DNA of 64,000 bases from Methylotuvimicrobium sp018830325 (GTDB lineage Bacteria > Pseudomonadota > Gammaproteobacteria > Methylococcales > Methylomonadaceae), in contig NZ_CP173170.1 of the NCBI RefSeq assembly GCF_044788715.1, forward strand, positions 1,798,001 through 1,862,000, given 5' to 3'. The position numbers and the translations under genes are program-made. Positions within the stretch are counted from its first letter, which is position 1; each line of letters opens with the position of its first letter. Below are positions 1 through 8,678 of the stretch, piece after piece. A model generated the notes under the pieces. It had not been told where the DNA came from and did no database searches. It saw only the letters and a program-made list of their open reading frames with translations.

Positions 1-2
1 TT

Positions 3-662
3 CTTTCCTACAGCAAGGAACATTTGCCGGACACGATGAGCGATACGCAGCTCACGCCCTGGGCGGACGGGGAGGCAGGATTCGTGTGCGGCGAGATCGA
101 ATTGGGAATGCCCGAATCCTTGATATGGCGCGCCTTACCGCCGGAAATCGTGATCAAACGAAGCCAGGCCGGTGATACGTTAACTTGCTTGATCAAGTTG
201 ATCGACATGGAAGCGTCCGCGCCGCGATTCGGCAGCAGCTCTGTCGTCGAACGTTTATGCGACAGCATATTCATCTTGGCAATGAGGCATTGCATTGAGA
301 ACGAGCTTGTCGATCGAGGCGTGTTTTCGGCAATGCAAGACCGAAGATTAGCTACCGTCCTGAATTTGATTCACGAACAACCTTGGAAGCCTTGGACTAT
401 CGCCGAGTTCTGCCGCCGCGCCGGCATGTCGAAGACCGTGCTCGCTGAGAAATTCGCGGCGTCCATCGGCGCATCACCGATCGAATATCTCGGACAATGG
501 CGCATGCAGATTGCGTCGCATTGGCTGAGGGAGCCGGGCATGACCATCGAACGCGTGGCCGAACGTTGCGGCTACGAATCGGTGCCGGCTTTCAGCAAGG
601 CTTTCAAGCGGACCTTCGGGAAAACGCCGGGGGCCTATCGCCGAGAGGGTCCTGGTGAGTAA
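3..662 (+). CDS. AraC-family transcriptional regulator, 5' truncated by window edge
   Basis: The reading frame is open from the first bases of the window, so the gene starts upstream and only about the last 220 residues are visible. The C-terminal 100 residues form the paired helix-turn-helix of AraC/XylS regulators: a first helix set around WTIAEFCRRAGMSKTVLAEK and a second around MTIERVAERCGYESVPAFSK, followed by the usual FGKTPGAYRR ending. The part before it resembles the end of a cupin-type effector domain as in the cupin_6 AraC group. It probably acts as a DNA-binding activator or repressor in the cytoplasm; its target cannot be told from the sequence. The next gene lies 148 bases downstream on the same strand and could be regulated by it, but this is only proximity. 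Confidence 0.85.
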   Translation, partial: LSYSKEHLPDTMSDTQLTPWADGEAGFVCGEIELGMPESLIWRALPPEIVIKRSQAGDTLTCLIKLIDMEASAPRFGSSSVVERLCDSIFILAMRHCIENELVDRGVFSAMQDRRLATVLNLIHEQPWKPWTIAEFCRRAGMSKTVLAEKFAASIGASPIEYLGQWRMQIASHWLREPGMTIERVAERCGYESVPAFSKAFKRTFGKTPGAYRREGPGE

Positions 663-810
663 GTTATAGTAGTGGGTCTGATCGATCTCTAAGCGGCCGG
701 CGTCAAGCCATTCTGCATTTTTTCTGTAAGGAAACCGCTGTTGCAACCGACTGAAAAATATACTCACCAACTATTGAGATTCAAGCCATGAAAACGACAA
801 GGAAAACACG

Positions 811-2958
811 ATGAAAGCCCCGAAGTTAATATTGATTGCTGTGATCGCGATGCTGATCGGCGCCTTTTTTTATTTCGGATATTCCGATTTTTTGACCCTG
901 CATGAGCTGAAAACGCACCAGGCCGCGATCGAAGCCCGGATCGCTGCGCAACCAGTCGCCACGGCCTTTGTTTATGCACTGATTTATGTTCTGGTCACGG
1001 CCCTGTCTCTGCCCGGTGCAGCGGTGATGACCCTGGCCGGAGGCGCGCTGTTCGGCTTACTCTGGGGTACCGTGATCGTATCGTTTGCCTCGACGATCGG
1101 CGCGGCCCTGGCTTTTCTAGCCGCGCGCTTTTTGTTTCGCGATGTCGTCAAAGGCCGCTTCGGTTCGGCGATACGAACGATCGATGCCGGCATCGATCGA
1201 GACGGTCCGTTTTATCTGTTCACGCTACGCTTGATTCCGTTGTTTCCTTTTTTCATGATCAATCTGGTGATGGGCTTGACTGCCATTCGCCTGTCGACAT
1301 TTTACTGGGTCAGTCAAGTCGGTATGTTGGCCGGCACTTTGGTCTATGTCAACGCCGGCACTCAGCTTGCGGGGATCGAATCGTTATCGGATATTTTGTC
1401 GCCGGGCTTGCTGGGTTCGTTCGCGTTATTGGGCCTTTTTCCGTTACTGACCAAGAAAATCGTCGAGCATATACAAGCCCGGAAAGTCTTCGCCGATTGG
1501 CCGAAGCCGGCGCATTTCGATAACAATATCGTCGTGATCGGCGCCGGTTCCGGCGGCTTGGTGACCGCTTACATTGCTTCGGCGGTCAAAGCCAAAGTCA
1601 CCCTGGTCGAAAAACACAAAATGGGAGGCGATTGCCTCAATACCGGTTGCGTGCCGTCAAAAGCTTTGATCCGCTCGGCAAAATGGCTGGCCCAGCACCG
1701 GCGCGCCGAAGAGTTCGGCATCAGACAGAGCAGCGCCGATTTCGATTTCGCCGATGTGATGGCGCGCGTGAAATCGGTCATCGAAAAGGTCGAGCCGCAC
1801 GATTCGATCGAACGCTATACCGAACTCGGCGTCGAGGTCGTGACCGGCGAGGCGAAAATCATCTCGCCCTGGGAAGTGCGGGTCGAAACGGCCGAAGGCA
1901 GTAAAACGTTGACGACGCGAGCGATCGTCATAGCTGCGGGCGCCCGCCCGTTCGTGCCACCGATACCCGGCATAGACAGCATCGAACCGCTGACGTCCGA
2001 CAACTTGTGGAACTTGCGCGAATTGCCGAAACGCTTATTGGTACTCGGCGGCGGACCGATCGGCTGCGAATTGGCGCAATGCTTCGCTCGTCTCGGAAGC
2101 CTTGTGACTCTGGTGGAAATGGCGCCGCGCCTATTAGCCCGCGAAGACCCGGAAGCCTCGGAAGCGGTGATGGCAAGTTTTAGACAGGATGGCGTCGATT
2201 TGAGATTGGAACATACCGCGAAGGAATTCATCATCGACAACGGCGAAAAAATCCTGATCGCCGAATACGACGGAAACACGGTCCGCATTCCGTTCGATCA
2301 AGTGCTGGTCGCGATCGGACGGGCCGCGAATATCGAAGACTACGGCGTCGAGGCACTGGGCATTGCTCTGTCGCCGCGCAAAACCATAGCAACCGATCCG
2401 TTTCAGGCTACCAATTATCCGAATATCTATGCGGTCGGCGATGTGGCAGGTCCTTATCAATTCACTCATGTTGCCGCGCATCAGGCTTGGTATGCCGCCG
2501 TCAATGCCTTGTTCGGCACGTTCAAGAAATTCCGTACCGATTATTCGGTGATTCCGTGGTCAACCTTCACGGACCCCGAAGTCGCGCGGGTCGGCCTAAA
2601 CGAGCAAGAAGCCGAGCAGCAAAACATTCCCTATGAAGTCGTGACTTACGGTATCGACGAACTGGACCGAGCGATCGCCGACGGCGAGGCGCACGGCTTC
2701 GTCAAAGTGCTGACCGAGCCCGGCAAGGACAAAATCCTCGGCGTGACGATCGTCGGCGAGCATGCGGGTGATTTACTTGCCGAATATGTATTGGCGATGA
2801 AACACGGCATTGGCCTGAACAAGATTCTTGGCACGATCCATATCTATCCGACTCTGGCAGAAGCCAACAAATACGCGGCCGGCGCCTGGAAGCGCGCGCA
2901 TGCGCCGGTTTCGGTGTTGAATTGGCTACGTCGCTATCATAGCTGGCGGCGCGGGTGA
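811..2958 (+). CDS. TVP38/DedA-type membrane domain fused to mercuric reductase-like flavoprotein disulfide reductase
   Basis: This 715-residue protein has two parts. Residues 1 to about 230 are hydrophobic and match the TVP38/TMEM64 (SNARE-associated, DedA-like) membrane domain, including a segment around PGAAVMTLAGGALFG. From about residue 240 it is a class I pyridine nucleotide-disulfide oxidoreductase: the FAD fold starts at VVIGAGSGGLV, the redox-active disulfide lies in GGDCLNTGCVPSK, the NAD(P) fold has LVLGGGPIGCELA, the second FAD motif reads NIYAVGDVAG, and the dimerisation domain ends with the HIYPTLAE motif that carries the catalytic His. Such fusions are usually labelled mercuric reductase or dihydrolipoamide dehydrogenase-like, but there is no N-terminal or C-terminal mercury-binding cysteine pair, so the substrate is unknown. 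The flavoprotein part should face the cytoplasm. ATG 811 follows an AAGGAAAAC stretch that can serve as ribosome binding site. Confidence 0.88.
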   Translation: MKAPKLILIAVIAMLIGAFFYFGYSDFLTLHELKTHQAAIEARIAAQPVATAFVYALIYVLVTALSLPGAAVMTLAGGALFGLLWGTVIVSFASTIGAALAFLAARFLFRDVVKGRFGSAIRTIDAGIDRDGPFYLFTLRLIPLFPFFMINLVMGLTAIRLSTFYWVSQVGMLAGTLVYVNAGTQLAGIESLSDILSPGLLGSFALLGLFPLLTKKIVEHIQARKVFADWPKPAHFDNNIVVIGAGSGGLVTAYIASAVKAKVTLVEKHKMGGDCLNTGCVPSKALIRSAKWLAQHRRAEEFGIRQSSADFDFADVMARVKSVIEKVEPHDSIERYTELGVEVVTGEAKIISPWEVRVETAEGSKTLTTRAIVIAAGARPFVPPIPGIDSIEPLTSDNLWNLRELPKRLLVLGGGPIGCELAQCFARLGSLVTLVEMAPRLLAREDPEASEAVMASFRQDGVDLRLEHTAKEFIIDNGEKILIAEYDGNTVRIPFDQVLVAIGRAANIEDYGVEALGIALSPRKTIATDPFQATNYPNIYAVGDVAGPYQFTHVAAHQAWYAAVNALFGTFKKFRTDYSVIPWSTFTDPEVARVGLNEQEAEQQNIPYEVVTYGIDELDRAIADGEAHGFVKVLTEPGKDKILGVTIVGEHAGDLLAEYVLAMKHGIGLNKILGTIHIYPTLAEANKYAAGAWKRAHAPVSVLNWLRRYHSWRRG

Positions 2959-2997
2959 TCCGGTTTTTAAGCTGTTGACAAACAGGGGGGCAAACCA

Positions 2998-3101
2998 ATG
3001 ACCGGTCAAATTTCGACAACGAAAAAATGCCCGCCGGTCGGCGCGCCCGCCTGGATGGCGACATTTGCCGACTTGATGTCGTTGCTGATAGTGTTTTTCG
3101 C
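2998..3101 (+). pseudogene. MotB-like N-terminal fragment
   Basis: The first 34 codons read as the conserved start of a flagellar motor/OmpA-type MotB protein: CPPVGAPAWMATFADLMSLL followed by IVFFA, which is the N-terminal plug and single transmembrane helix with the proton-channel Asp (in FADLM). Homology ends abruptly at a 39-base perfect inverted repeat, and what follows does not resemble the periplasmic peptidoglycan-binding part. No motA is nearby. It is therefore a broken remnant, not a working stator gene. Confidence 0.75.
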
Positions 3102-3134
3102 GCCTTGCCAAGCAGAGCTTGGCAAGGCGCGAAA
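3096..3134. repeat. Perfect 17-bp inverted repeat at MotB breakpoint
   Basis: Two perfect 17-base arms (TTTCGCGCCTTGCCAAG and its complement) are separated by a 5-base loop. The hairpin sits exactly where MotB similarity ends. It has no U-tract on either strand, so it is not a classical intrinsic terminator. It may mark the breakpoint of the rearrangement that truncated the gene. Confidence 0.8.
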
Positions 3135-3238
3135 GGATTCGCCAAAGTGGGAGCAACGCCGTCGTCGCGACTATCGAAGCCACGGGCACTCGGCAGCCAT
3201 GGTTGTCATCGAAGCCCCGTCGCGTCAACTGTCACCGT

Positions 3239-3712
3239 TCACAATCCCAAATCACTCAGACTGGCGTGATCGTCAGGTCGGCGGCCCAGTGGCCAATGGA
3301 ACAGGCGTTGCTCCACCTCGATCGGCAGATCGTTGATGCTGGCAAAGCGTCGTTGCATGAAGCCTTGCGGATTGAATTCCCAATTCTCGTTGCCGTAACT
3401 GCGGAACCAATGACCGGAATCGTCGTGCCATTCGTAGGCAAAGCGCACCGCGATACGATTATCGGAAAACGCCCAGAGTTCCTTGATCAAGCGATAATCC
3501 AATTCTTTCGCCCATTTTCGTTGCAGAAATTGCCGCACCTGTTCGCGGCCTTGCGGAAATTCTGCGCGGTTGCGCCAGACCGTGTCTTCGGTATACACCA
3601 GCACCACGCGCTCCGGATCGCGCGAGTTCCAGGCGTCTTCGGCCATACGCACTTTTTGTGTCGCGCTATTGAAGGTAAAGGGCGGAACGGGGGCTTTGAT
3701 TTCTTGAGTCAT
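3239..3712 (-). CDS. DUF1348 / NTF2-like (SnoaL-fold) protein
   Basis: The 157-residue product matches the DUF1348 group of nuclear transport factor 2-like proteins. Visible features are the start PPFTFNSATQKVRMAEDAWN, the segment EDTVWRNRAEFPQGREQV and the ending SINDLPI. These small cone-shaped proteins are cytoplasmic and the family function is not established; some members are annotated as ketosteroid isomerase-like. It is the last gene of a minus-strand set with the PNPOx-flavin reductase fusion and the AhpD-like protein, separated from the former by 161 bases. The set lies divergent from a LysR gene, so shared regulation in response to an oxidant or aromatic compound is possible but is inference. 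Confidence 0.85.
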   Translation of the reverse strand: MTQEIKAPVPPFTFNSATQKVRMAEDAWNSRDPERVVLVYTEDTVWRNRAEFPQGREQVRQFLQRKWAKELDYRLIKELWAFSDNRIAVRFAYEWHDDSGHWFRSYGNENWEFNPQGFMQRRFASINDLPIEVEQRLFHWPLGRRPDDHASLSDLGL

Positions 3713-3873
3713 GATGTTTCTCCGTTTGATGGGTGTATGAACAGTCTTGGATAGGCTGCTTGGGTTTGATAGACTGACCGCGGCAAGCTTAACATTAAGC
3801 GGACTTCATGACAGTTGCCGGATAGTGACGTGTCGTGTCGTATCGTATAGCATTATCATTTACTCTCCTTCGG

Positions 3874-5157
3874 TTAAATGAAACTTTCAAATTGCACCCG
3901 TTCGTCGGCGATGCCGAGCCGGCGGGCGCTTTGACGAACGCTTTCGATTAGGCGGGTTGGGCCGCAGACATAAATGACGGTTTCATCGGATAGACGACCG
4001 AGCAAAGCCGAAACGTCCAGCCGGGTCGGATTTTGCGATCGGCTGAAATAAAACCGGCAACGATCGGGAAACCGCCTCTGCAAGTCTTTGACAAAGGCCA
4101 TTTCGTGCGGAGTACGGCCGGTATAGTGCAATTGAAAATCCATACCTCTCGCGGCCAATGCTTCGGCCATCGCTTTGATCGGCGTAATGCCGATACTGCC
4201 CGCAATCAACAGCGCCTGGCGGTCATCGTCGTGCAGCGGGAAATAGTTCTCGGGCGCATCGATGTTGATGCGTATTCCCAGCTGCCAGCAGTCCTGCAAT
4301 GCGCGCGATCCCCCGTCGCCGTCTTGCACCCGCAATACCGCGATACGATAGCAATCCGGATCGCCCGGCGCGTCGGTCAATGAATACGCACGGCCGGTCA
4401 AACTGCCGTCGGGTAGAGCGATCGGTACGCGCAGATGCGCCCCGGCCCGGTAGGCAGGCAGCGGCTCTCCGTCGGCATGGTGCAGTTCGTAAGCGCGAAC
4501 GCGCGGCGTCAATTGGCGAATTCCGCTAATGGTCAACGGCAATGCGCCGGTGCCCAATGTGCGAGGGATTGGCTTTTCCTCCGCTACGGGTTGGCTGCGA
4601 GCTTGAGCCAGCAGAGCTTCGACTTGTTTCTGATTGTAGCGTGGCGTGATGTATTTCGGGCAATTCCAATCGAAGGCCTCGACTCGAATCACGATGCCGC
4701 GCTCGACCGGAGCGCGAAAATCGGGCGACTCCAGCTTGGCCAGCAATTCCGGCTCGGCGCGTTCGTCGACAACGCGTGCCCGACCCCAGATTTTCAGGCG
4801 TTGCCGCCCTGGGTAGTCCATCAGCAGCAGACTAACCCGGTCGTCGCCGCGTAAATTGCCGACCGAAATGTACTGGCGGTTGCCGCTGAAATCGGCGTAA
4901 CCGATGTTCCGTTCGTCCAATACTTTCAAGAATCCCGAAGGTCCTCCGCGGTGCTGAACATAGGGCCAGCCGGTCTGGTTCACCGTGGCTTGATAAAAGC
5001 TGTCGCGCTCGGCAATGAACGCTTGTTCGAAGGTGCTCAGCGCCACCGTTTCGGCTTCGCCGAGTTCGGTCGCTCGATACGCCATACGGCTGCCCATTTC
5101 GGCTTGTACTGCTTGTACATCGGGTGTGAAACTGATTTTGGCGAATGCACGGGCCAT
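3874..5157 (-). CDS. Pyridoxamine 5'-phosphate oxidase-like domain fused to ferredoxin-NADP reductase-type flavin/NAD domain
   Basis: The 427-residue protein starts with a PNPOx-like FMN-binding split-barrel domain (about residues 30-180), seen in FIAERDSFYQATV, GPSGFLKV and ISVGNLRGDDRVSLLLMDY. After a linker, residues about 205-427 form a ferredoxin reductase-type module: GRAYSLTDAPG for flavin binding, LLIAGSIGITPIKAMAEAL for the nucleotide fold and VIYVCGPTRLIESV for NAD(P) binding. It ends at RVQFESFI, the point where related phthalate dioxygenase-type reductases normally continue into a plant-type [2Fe-2S] domain. That ferredoxin domain is absent. The enzyme probably moves electrons from NAD(P)H through flavin to an unknown acceptor in the cytoplasm. 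It lies between the AhpD-like and DUF1348 genes, opposite a LysR regulator. Confidence 0.85.
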   Translation of the reverse strand: MARAFAKISFTPDVQAVQAEMGSRMAYRATELGEAETVALSTFEQAFIAERDSFYQATVNQTGWPYVQHRGGPSGFLKVLDERNIGYADFSGNRQYISVGNLRGDDRVSLLLMDYPGRQRLKIWGRARVVDERAEPELLAKLESPDFRAPVERGIVIRVEAFDWNCPKYITPRYNQKQVEALLAQARSQPVAEEKPIPRTLGTGALPLTISGIRQLTPRVRAYELHHADGEPLPAYRAGAHLRVPIALPDGSLTGRAYSLTDAPGDPDCYRIAVLRVQDGDGGSRALQDCWQLGIRINIDAPENYFPLHDDDRQALLIAGSIGITPIKAMAEALAARGMDFQLHYTGRTPHEMAFVKDLQRRFPDRCRFYFSRSQNPTRLDVSALLGRLSDETVIYVCGPTRLIESVRQSARRLGIADERVQFESFI

Positions 5158-5302
5158 GGTCTTTACTCCTGATGGGGGATCATTAATGGGTACTCTGGCA
5201 AAGTTATCTGCTGTGTTGAATAGGCCTAATTTGCAATAACATATTCCATTCAGTGTAATAAACCGGGCATAAGTTCGTCCTTGTGCTTCGCCCGGTTCGG
5301 GG

Positions 5303-5848
5303 TTAAGCGGCCTGTTTCAGCGTCACTTTCGGGAAGTCGACATCGACCCGGCTGGCTTTGCCCAAGATATTGGTCATGAAATTCATGCCGACGTGGGTGA
5401 TCACCTCAACGAGGTCGGCCTCGCTGAACCCTACATCACGCATGGACTGCAACTCGGCATTAGTGACCTCGCCTTTATGCTCGACCAAGGCGCGGGCGAA
5501 ACGGACCGCCACCGCCGCTTTGGCGTCCTGGCTGGTACCGGCCCGATTGGCTTCAATTTCCGCCCCGTTCAAACCGGATTTACGGCCGATGGCAGTGTGG
5601 GCGGACAGGCAGTATTCGCATTCGTTCTGTTGCGCCAGAGCCAGCGCGATGCGTTCGCGGGTAGCGGCGTCCAACGATCCGTGGCCCGCGATGTGGTGCA
5701 AACCGAGAAAGGCTTTCAAAGCATCCGGCGAGTGGGCGAACACCCGCAAGAAATTCGGTACCATGCCCAATTGGCTGTGGATGGCTTCAAACAGTGCGCG
5801 TTGTTCGATATTGGCGGTTTCGTTGTTTACTGTAGTTATACGGCTCAT
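5303..5848 (-). CDS. Carboxymuconolactone decarboxylase / AhpD-like peroxidase-related protein
   Basis: The 181-residue product has the AhpD-like helical fold signature: NECEYCLSAHTAIGRKSG with the CxxC pair and the downstream His that form the thiol reductase site, preceded by LGLHHIAGHGSLDAATRERI. It matches the peroxidase-related (alkylhydroperoxidase) branch of the carboxymuconolactone decarboxylase family rather than the ring-cleavage decarboxylase itself. It is cytoplasmic and probably reduces peroxides or acts as a thiol partner. It is the first gene of the minus-strand set and faces the LysR gene across 137 bases that contain a LysR-type palindrome. An AGAACACAT stretch precedes the ATG. 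Confidence 0.88.
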   Translation of the reverse strand: MSRITTVNNETANIEQRALFEAIHSQLGMVPNFLRVFAHSPDALKAFLGLHHIAGHGSLDAATRERIALALAQQNECEYCLSAHTAIGRKSGLNGAEIEANRAGTSQDAKAAVAVRFARALVEHKGEVTNAELQSMRDVGFSEADLVEVITHVGMNFMTNILGKASRVDVDFPKVTLKQAA

Positions 5849-5954
5849 ATGTGTTCTCCAAATAATGTAAAGAGACTGTCGTATGCCTGAGCAGAATTAA
5901 ACAGGCGAGTACAGTGTGTCTTATTGCACAAAAAAGAAGAATACCTATAATTAT

Positions 5955-5976
5955 CAATTTACTATTACGTAAATTG
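5955..5976. promoter_or_regulatory. LysR-type operator palindrome
   Basis: CAATTTAC and GTAAATTG form perfect 8-base arms around the 6-base spacer TATTAC, within the T-N11-A style of LysR boxes. It lies 9 bases before the chosen LysR start codon and about 110 bases before the divergent AhpD-like gene. This position fits autoregulation and control of the divergent set, and argues against a longer LysR reading frame starting at 5914. Confidence 0.55.
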
Positions 5977-5985
5977 GAATTATCA

Positions 5986-6885
5986 ATGGATAGGTTGCAT
6001 TTAATGAGCGTGTATGCCGCGGTGGTCGAAGCCGAGGGCTTTGCCGGCGGCGCGCGCAAGCTGCACATGTCGCCGCCCGCTGTGACGCGCGCGGTGGCGG
6101 CATTGGAGGAACGCTTGGGTGTTAAACTGCTGAATCGCACTACCCGCTATGTGCGAATGACCGAGGCAGGTCAGAAGTATTACGAAGACGCCAAGCGCAT
6201 CATCGCCTTGGCCGACGAAGCCGACGACGCGGCGCTAGGCGTCAATGCCGAACCGCGCGGCCAACTCACCGTCACTGCCTCGGTATTGTTCGGACGCTTG
6301 TTCGTCATGCCGGGCATCGTCGAGTATTTACGCCGCTATCCGGGAGTGGAAGTGAATGCGCTGTTCGTCGATCGGGTGGTCAATATGCTCGAAGAAGGCG
6401 TGGACGTTGCAATTCGCATCGCCGAATTGCCGGATTCGTCGTACCGGGCGCTACGGGTCGGATCGGTAAGACGAGTGTTGTGTGCATCGCCGGAATATCT
6501 GGCCGAACACGGTATTCCGCAAACGCCGGACGATTTAGCCAAACATCGCATCATCCTGGCGCGCGGCTTGAATCCTAACAATGAAATGCGATTTCAGCAC
6601 GATGGTCAAACTCAGACGGTCAAGTTGCAACCGTTATTGAGCGTCAGCGACAACGACTCGGCGGCCGGCGCGGCCATGGCCGGTTTGGGTATCACCCGTC
6701 TGCTGAATTATCAAATCGCCGAGCCGTTGCGGACCGGCAAACTGAAAATCGTACTCGGCGAATATGAAAGCCTGCCGGTTCCCGTCCATATCCTACACCG
6801 CGAGGGCCGCCATTCGTCGGCCAAAATCCGTTCGTTCGTCGATCTAATAGCAGAGCTTTTGCGTGCGGAATTGGCGCTGAATTAA
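5986..6885 (+). CDS. LysR-family transcriptional regulator
   Basis: The N-terminal winged helix-turn-helix of LysR proteins is clear: MDRLHLMSVYAAVVEAEGF, then SPPAVTRAVAALEERLGVKL and LNRTTRYVRMTEAG. The rest is the substrate-binding domain with the usual GRLFVMPGIVEYLRRYP and VDVAIRIAELPDSS segments, close to the CrgA/DmlR type. The ATG at 5986 is preferred over an in-frame codon at 5914 because similarity starts there and an operator-like palindrome sits just upstream. The gene is divergent from the AhpD-like, PNPOx-reductase and DUF1348 genes and is the likely regulator of that set. The effector is unknown. Confidence 0.92.
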   Translation: MDRLHLMSVYAAVVEAEGFAGGARKLHMSPPAVTRAVAALEERLGVKLLNRTTRYVRMTEAGQKYYEDAKRIIALADEADDAALGVNAEPRGQLTVTASVLFGRLFVMPGIVEYLRRYPGVEVNALFVDRVVNMLEEGVDVAIRIAELPDSSYRALRVGSVRRVLCASPEYLAEHGIPQTPDDLAKHRIILARGLNPNNEMRFQHDGQTQTVKLQPLLSVSDNDSAAGAAMAGLGITRLLNYQIAEPLRTGKLKIVLGEYESLPVPVHILHREGRHSSAKIRSFVDLIAELLRAELALN

Positions 6886-6966
6886 CGGGCAACTTTTACT
6901 TTCGCCGGTACGTATCGGGCCATGCGCGGAAATGGCGTTCCAAACGTTCGCCGAAAGCTTGCATAT

Positions 6967-7845
6967 TCAGCCTCGCGCCCCGCTGATGTATGCCGCAGTC
7001 AACTCATGCGCCGGTTGCGCGAAAATTTGTCGACAGCGGCCGAATTCGATCAGGCGGCCTGCGCGCTCAGTGACCCAGAACAGACCGGCATAATTGGCGA
7101 TACGCCGAGCTTGGGCCAGATTGTGCGTGACGATGACGACCGTGTAGCGGCCGGCGAGGCTTTGAATCAAATCCTCGACCATGCCGGAGGATATCGGATC
7201 AAGTGCGCTGCACGGTTCGTCCATTAGCAACACTTTAGGACGTAGAGCCAGCGCACGGGCAATGCATAACCGCTGTTGCTGACCGCCGGACAGCGCCATC
7301 GCGGGATCGCTTAGACGATCCTTGACCTCATCCCATAAACCGACATCGCGCAACACCTGGTAAATCCTTTCGTCGAGCTCGGCCTGCTTGCGCATGCCGT
7401 GTTCGCGCAATGGCAGTTCGATATTGCGGCGTATCGAAAGCGGGAACGGCGTGGGATTTTGAAAAATCATGCCGATATCGCGGCGAAGCTGCCTCACGTC
7501 GGTCCCGGGTTCATGAATATCGTGTCCTTCGAAACGAATCGTACCGCTGATGCGGCAGCCGGCGATCATGTCGGTCAAACGATTCAGCGCAGACAGTAAA
7601 CTGGTCTTGCCGCATCCTGACGGCCCGATCAATGCGGTAATACAGCCCCGGTAAATATTGATCGAGACGGCTTCGAGCGCTGGCTTGCGTCTGTAATTCA
7701 GCGATAAATTTTCGACGGTAATGACCGGTTCGGGAACGCAACAAGGCGCCCCGGCATGCAACTCCCCCAACGTATAGGCGGTGTCCGGACAGGTTGAGAC
7801 GGTGCTGTGAGAAGAGTGATCGGCGAAAGGTAATGAGGTCTTCAT
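6967..7845 (-). CDS. pstB: Phosphate ABC transporter ATP-binding protein PstB
   Basis: This is the ATPase of the high-affinity phosphate uptake system. The Walker A motif is GPSGCGKTS, the ABC signature is LSGGQQQRL and Walker B is LLMDEPCSALDP, followed by the switch His in VIVTHN. The Q-loop reads MIFQNPTPFPLSI, typical of PstB. The product is 292 residues, longer at its start than most PstB proteins: about 45 residues rich in Ser, His and Cys precede the first strand VITVENLSLNYRR. The ATG overlaps the pstA stop by 4 bases (7842-7845), indicating translational coupling. It is the last gene of pstSCAB; no phoU follows. Confidence 0.95.
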   Translation of the reverse strand: MKTSLPFADHSSHSTVSTCPDTAYTLGELHAGAPCCVPEPVITVENLSLNYRRKPALEAVSINIYRGCITALIGPSGCGKTSLLSALNRLTDMIAGCRISGTIRFEGHDIHEPGTDVRQLRRDIGMIFQNPTPFPLSIRRNIELPLREHGMRKQAELDERIYQVLRDVGLWDEVKDRLSDPAMALSGGQQQRLCIARALALRPKVLLMDEPCSALDPISSGMVEDLIQSLAGRYTVVIVTHNLAQARRIANYAGLFWVTERAGRLIEFGRCRQIFAQPAHELTAAYISGARG

Positions 7846-8678
7846 GATGCGGCAATGTTTTGCTTTTGCCAATGCCGGAGCAGGCCAATGGCGGCGTTGT
7901 TGATGATTAGTAGAAAAATGATCAAAATCAATGCCGTTGCATGCGCATTGGCATCGCCGCCGGCCACGTTCATCGACAAGTCGTAAATATGGACCGATAG
8001 CGCTCGTCCGGAATCGAACAGCGATCCGGGCATGCGGTCGACGTAACCGCTGGTGAAGATTAGCGCTGCGGTTTCGGCGGCGGCTCGGCCGATGCCCAGA
8101 AGCAAACCGGCTGTCAACGCGGGCGCCGCGGATGGCAGCAATAAATGCACCAACGCCGAGCCGCGCGTCATGCCCAGCGCGGCGGCCACCATTCGATAGC
8201 CGTCCGGCACCGCGCGTAAACCGTCGGCAACGGTGCGGATCAAGATCGGCAAAGTCATACAGGCCAGCGTCAAGCCGCCGGAAACGATCGAAAAGCCGAG
8301 TCCCAGATAAACGCAAAAGAAAGCGTTGCCGAACAAGCCGAAAACAATTGATGGAACGCTCGCTAGCACGTCGATGCTGAATTCGACGAAGCGGCTGAAA
8401 ATACCGTCCGGACGCGTGAATTCGACCAGCCAAACCGCCGTGGCCAACGCCAGCGGCGCGGCGGCGCTCATCGCGACTAAGACTATCCAGCCGGTAGCAA
8501 TGATGATCGGCCCGATGCCACCGGCGCGGCCGGCATCGCGAGGCGCCTCGAATAAAAAAGCCGGCGATAGTTTCGGCAGTCCCTGGATCAAAAGATCGGT
8601 CAACAGCCACAAAAACAAGCCGGAGACCGAGAGCGCGGCACAATAAATCAAAACGGTGGCGGCATTATTTTTGATCAT
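7842..8678 (-). CDS. pstA: Phosphate ABC transporter permease PstA
   Basis: The product is a 278-residue inner-membrane permease with six predicted transmembrane helices. The PstA hallmarks are the segment GGIGPIIIATGWIVLVAMSA, the VPSIVFGLFG pattern and the cytoplasmic EAA-like loop ADGLRAVPDGYRMVAAALG. It works with PstC to form the phosphate channel driven by PstB. ATG 8678 is preferred over the GTG at 8687; either start overlaps the end of pstC, so the genes are translated as one operon. Confidence 0.94.
   Translation of the reverse strand: MIKNNAATVLIYCAALSVSGLFLWLLTDLLIQGLPKLSPAFLFEAPRDAGRAGGIGPIIIATGWIVLVAMSAAAPLALATAVWLVEFTRPDGIFSRFVEFSIDVLASVPSIVFGLFGNAFFCVYLGLGFSIVSGGLTLACMTLPILIRTVADGLRAVPDGYRMVAAALGMTRGSALVHLLLPSAAPALTAGLLLGIGRAAAETAALIFTSGYVDRMPGSLFDSGRALSVHIYDLSMNVAGGDANAHATALILIIFLLIINNAAIGLLRHWQKQNIAAS

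Noticed and set aside
6967..8643. A 558-codon minus-strand frame spanning pstB and most of pstA
   Set aside because: Only the part from 7845 encodes PstB; the upstream part is an out-of-frame reading of pstA.
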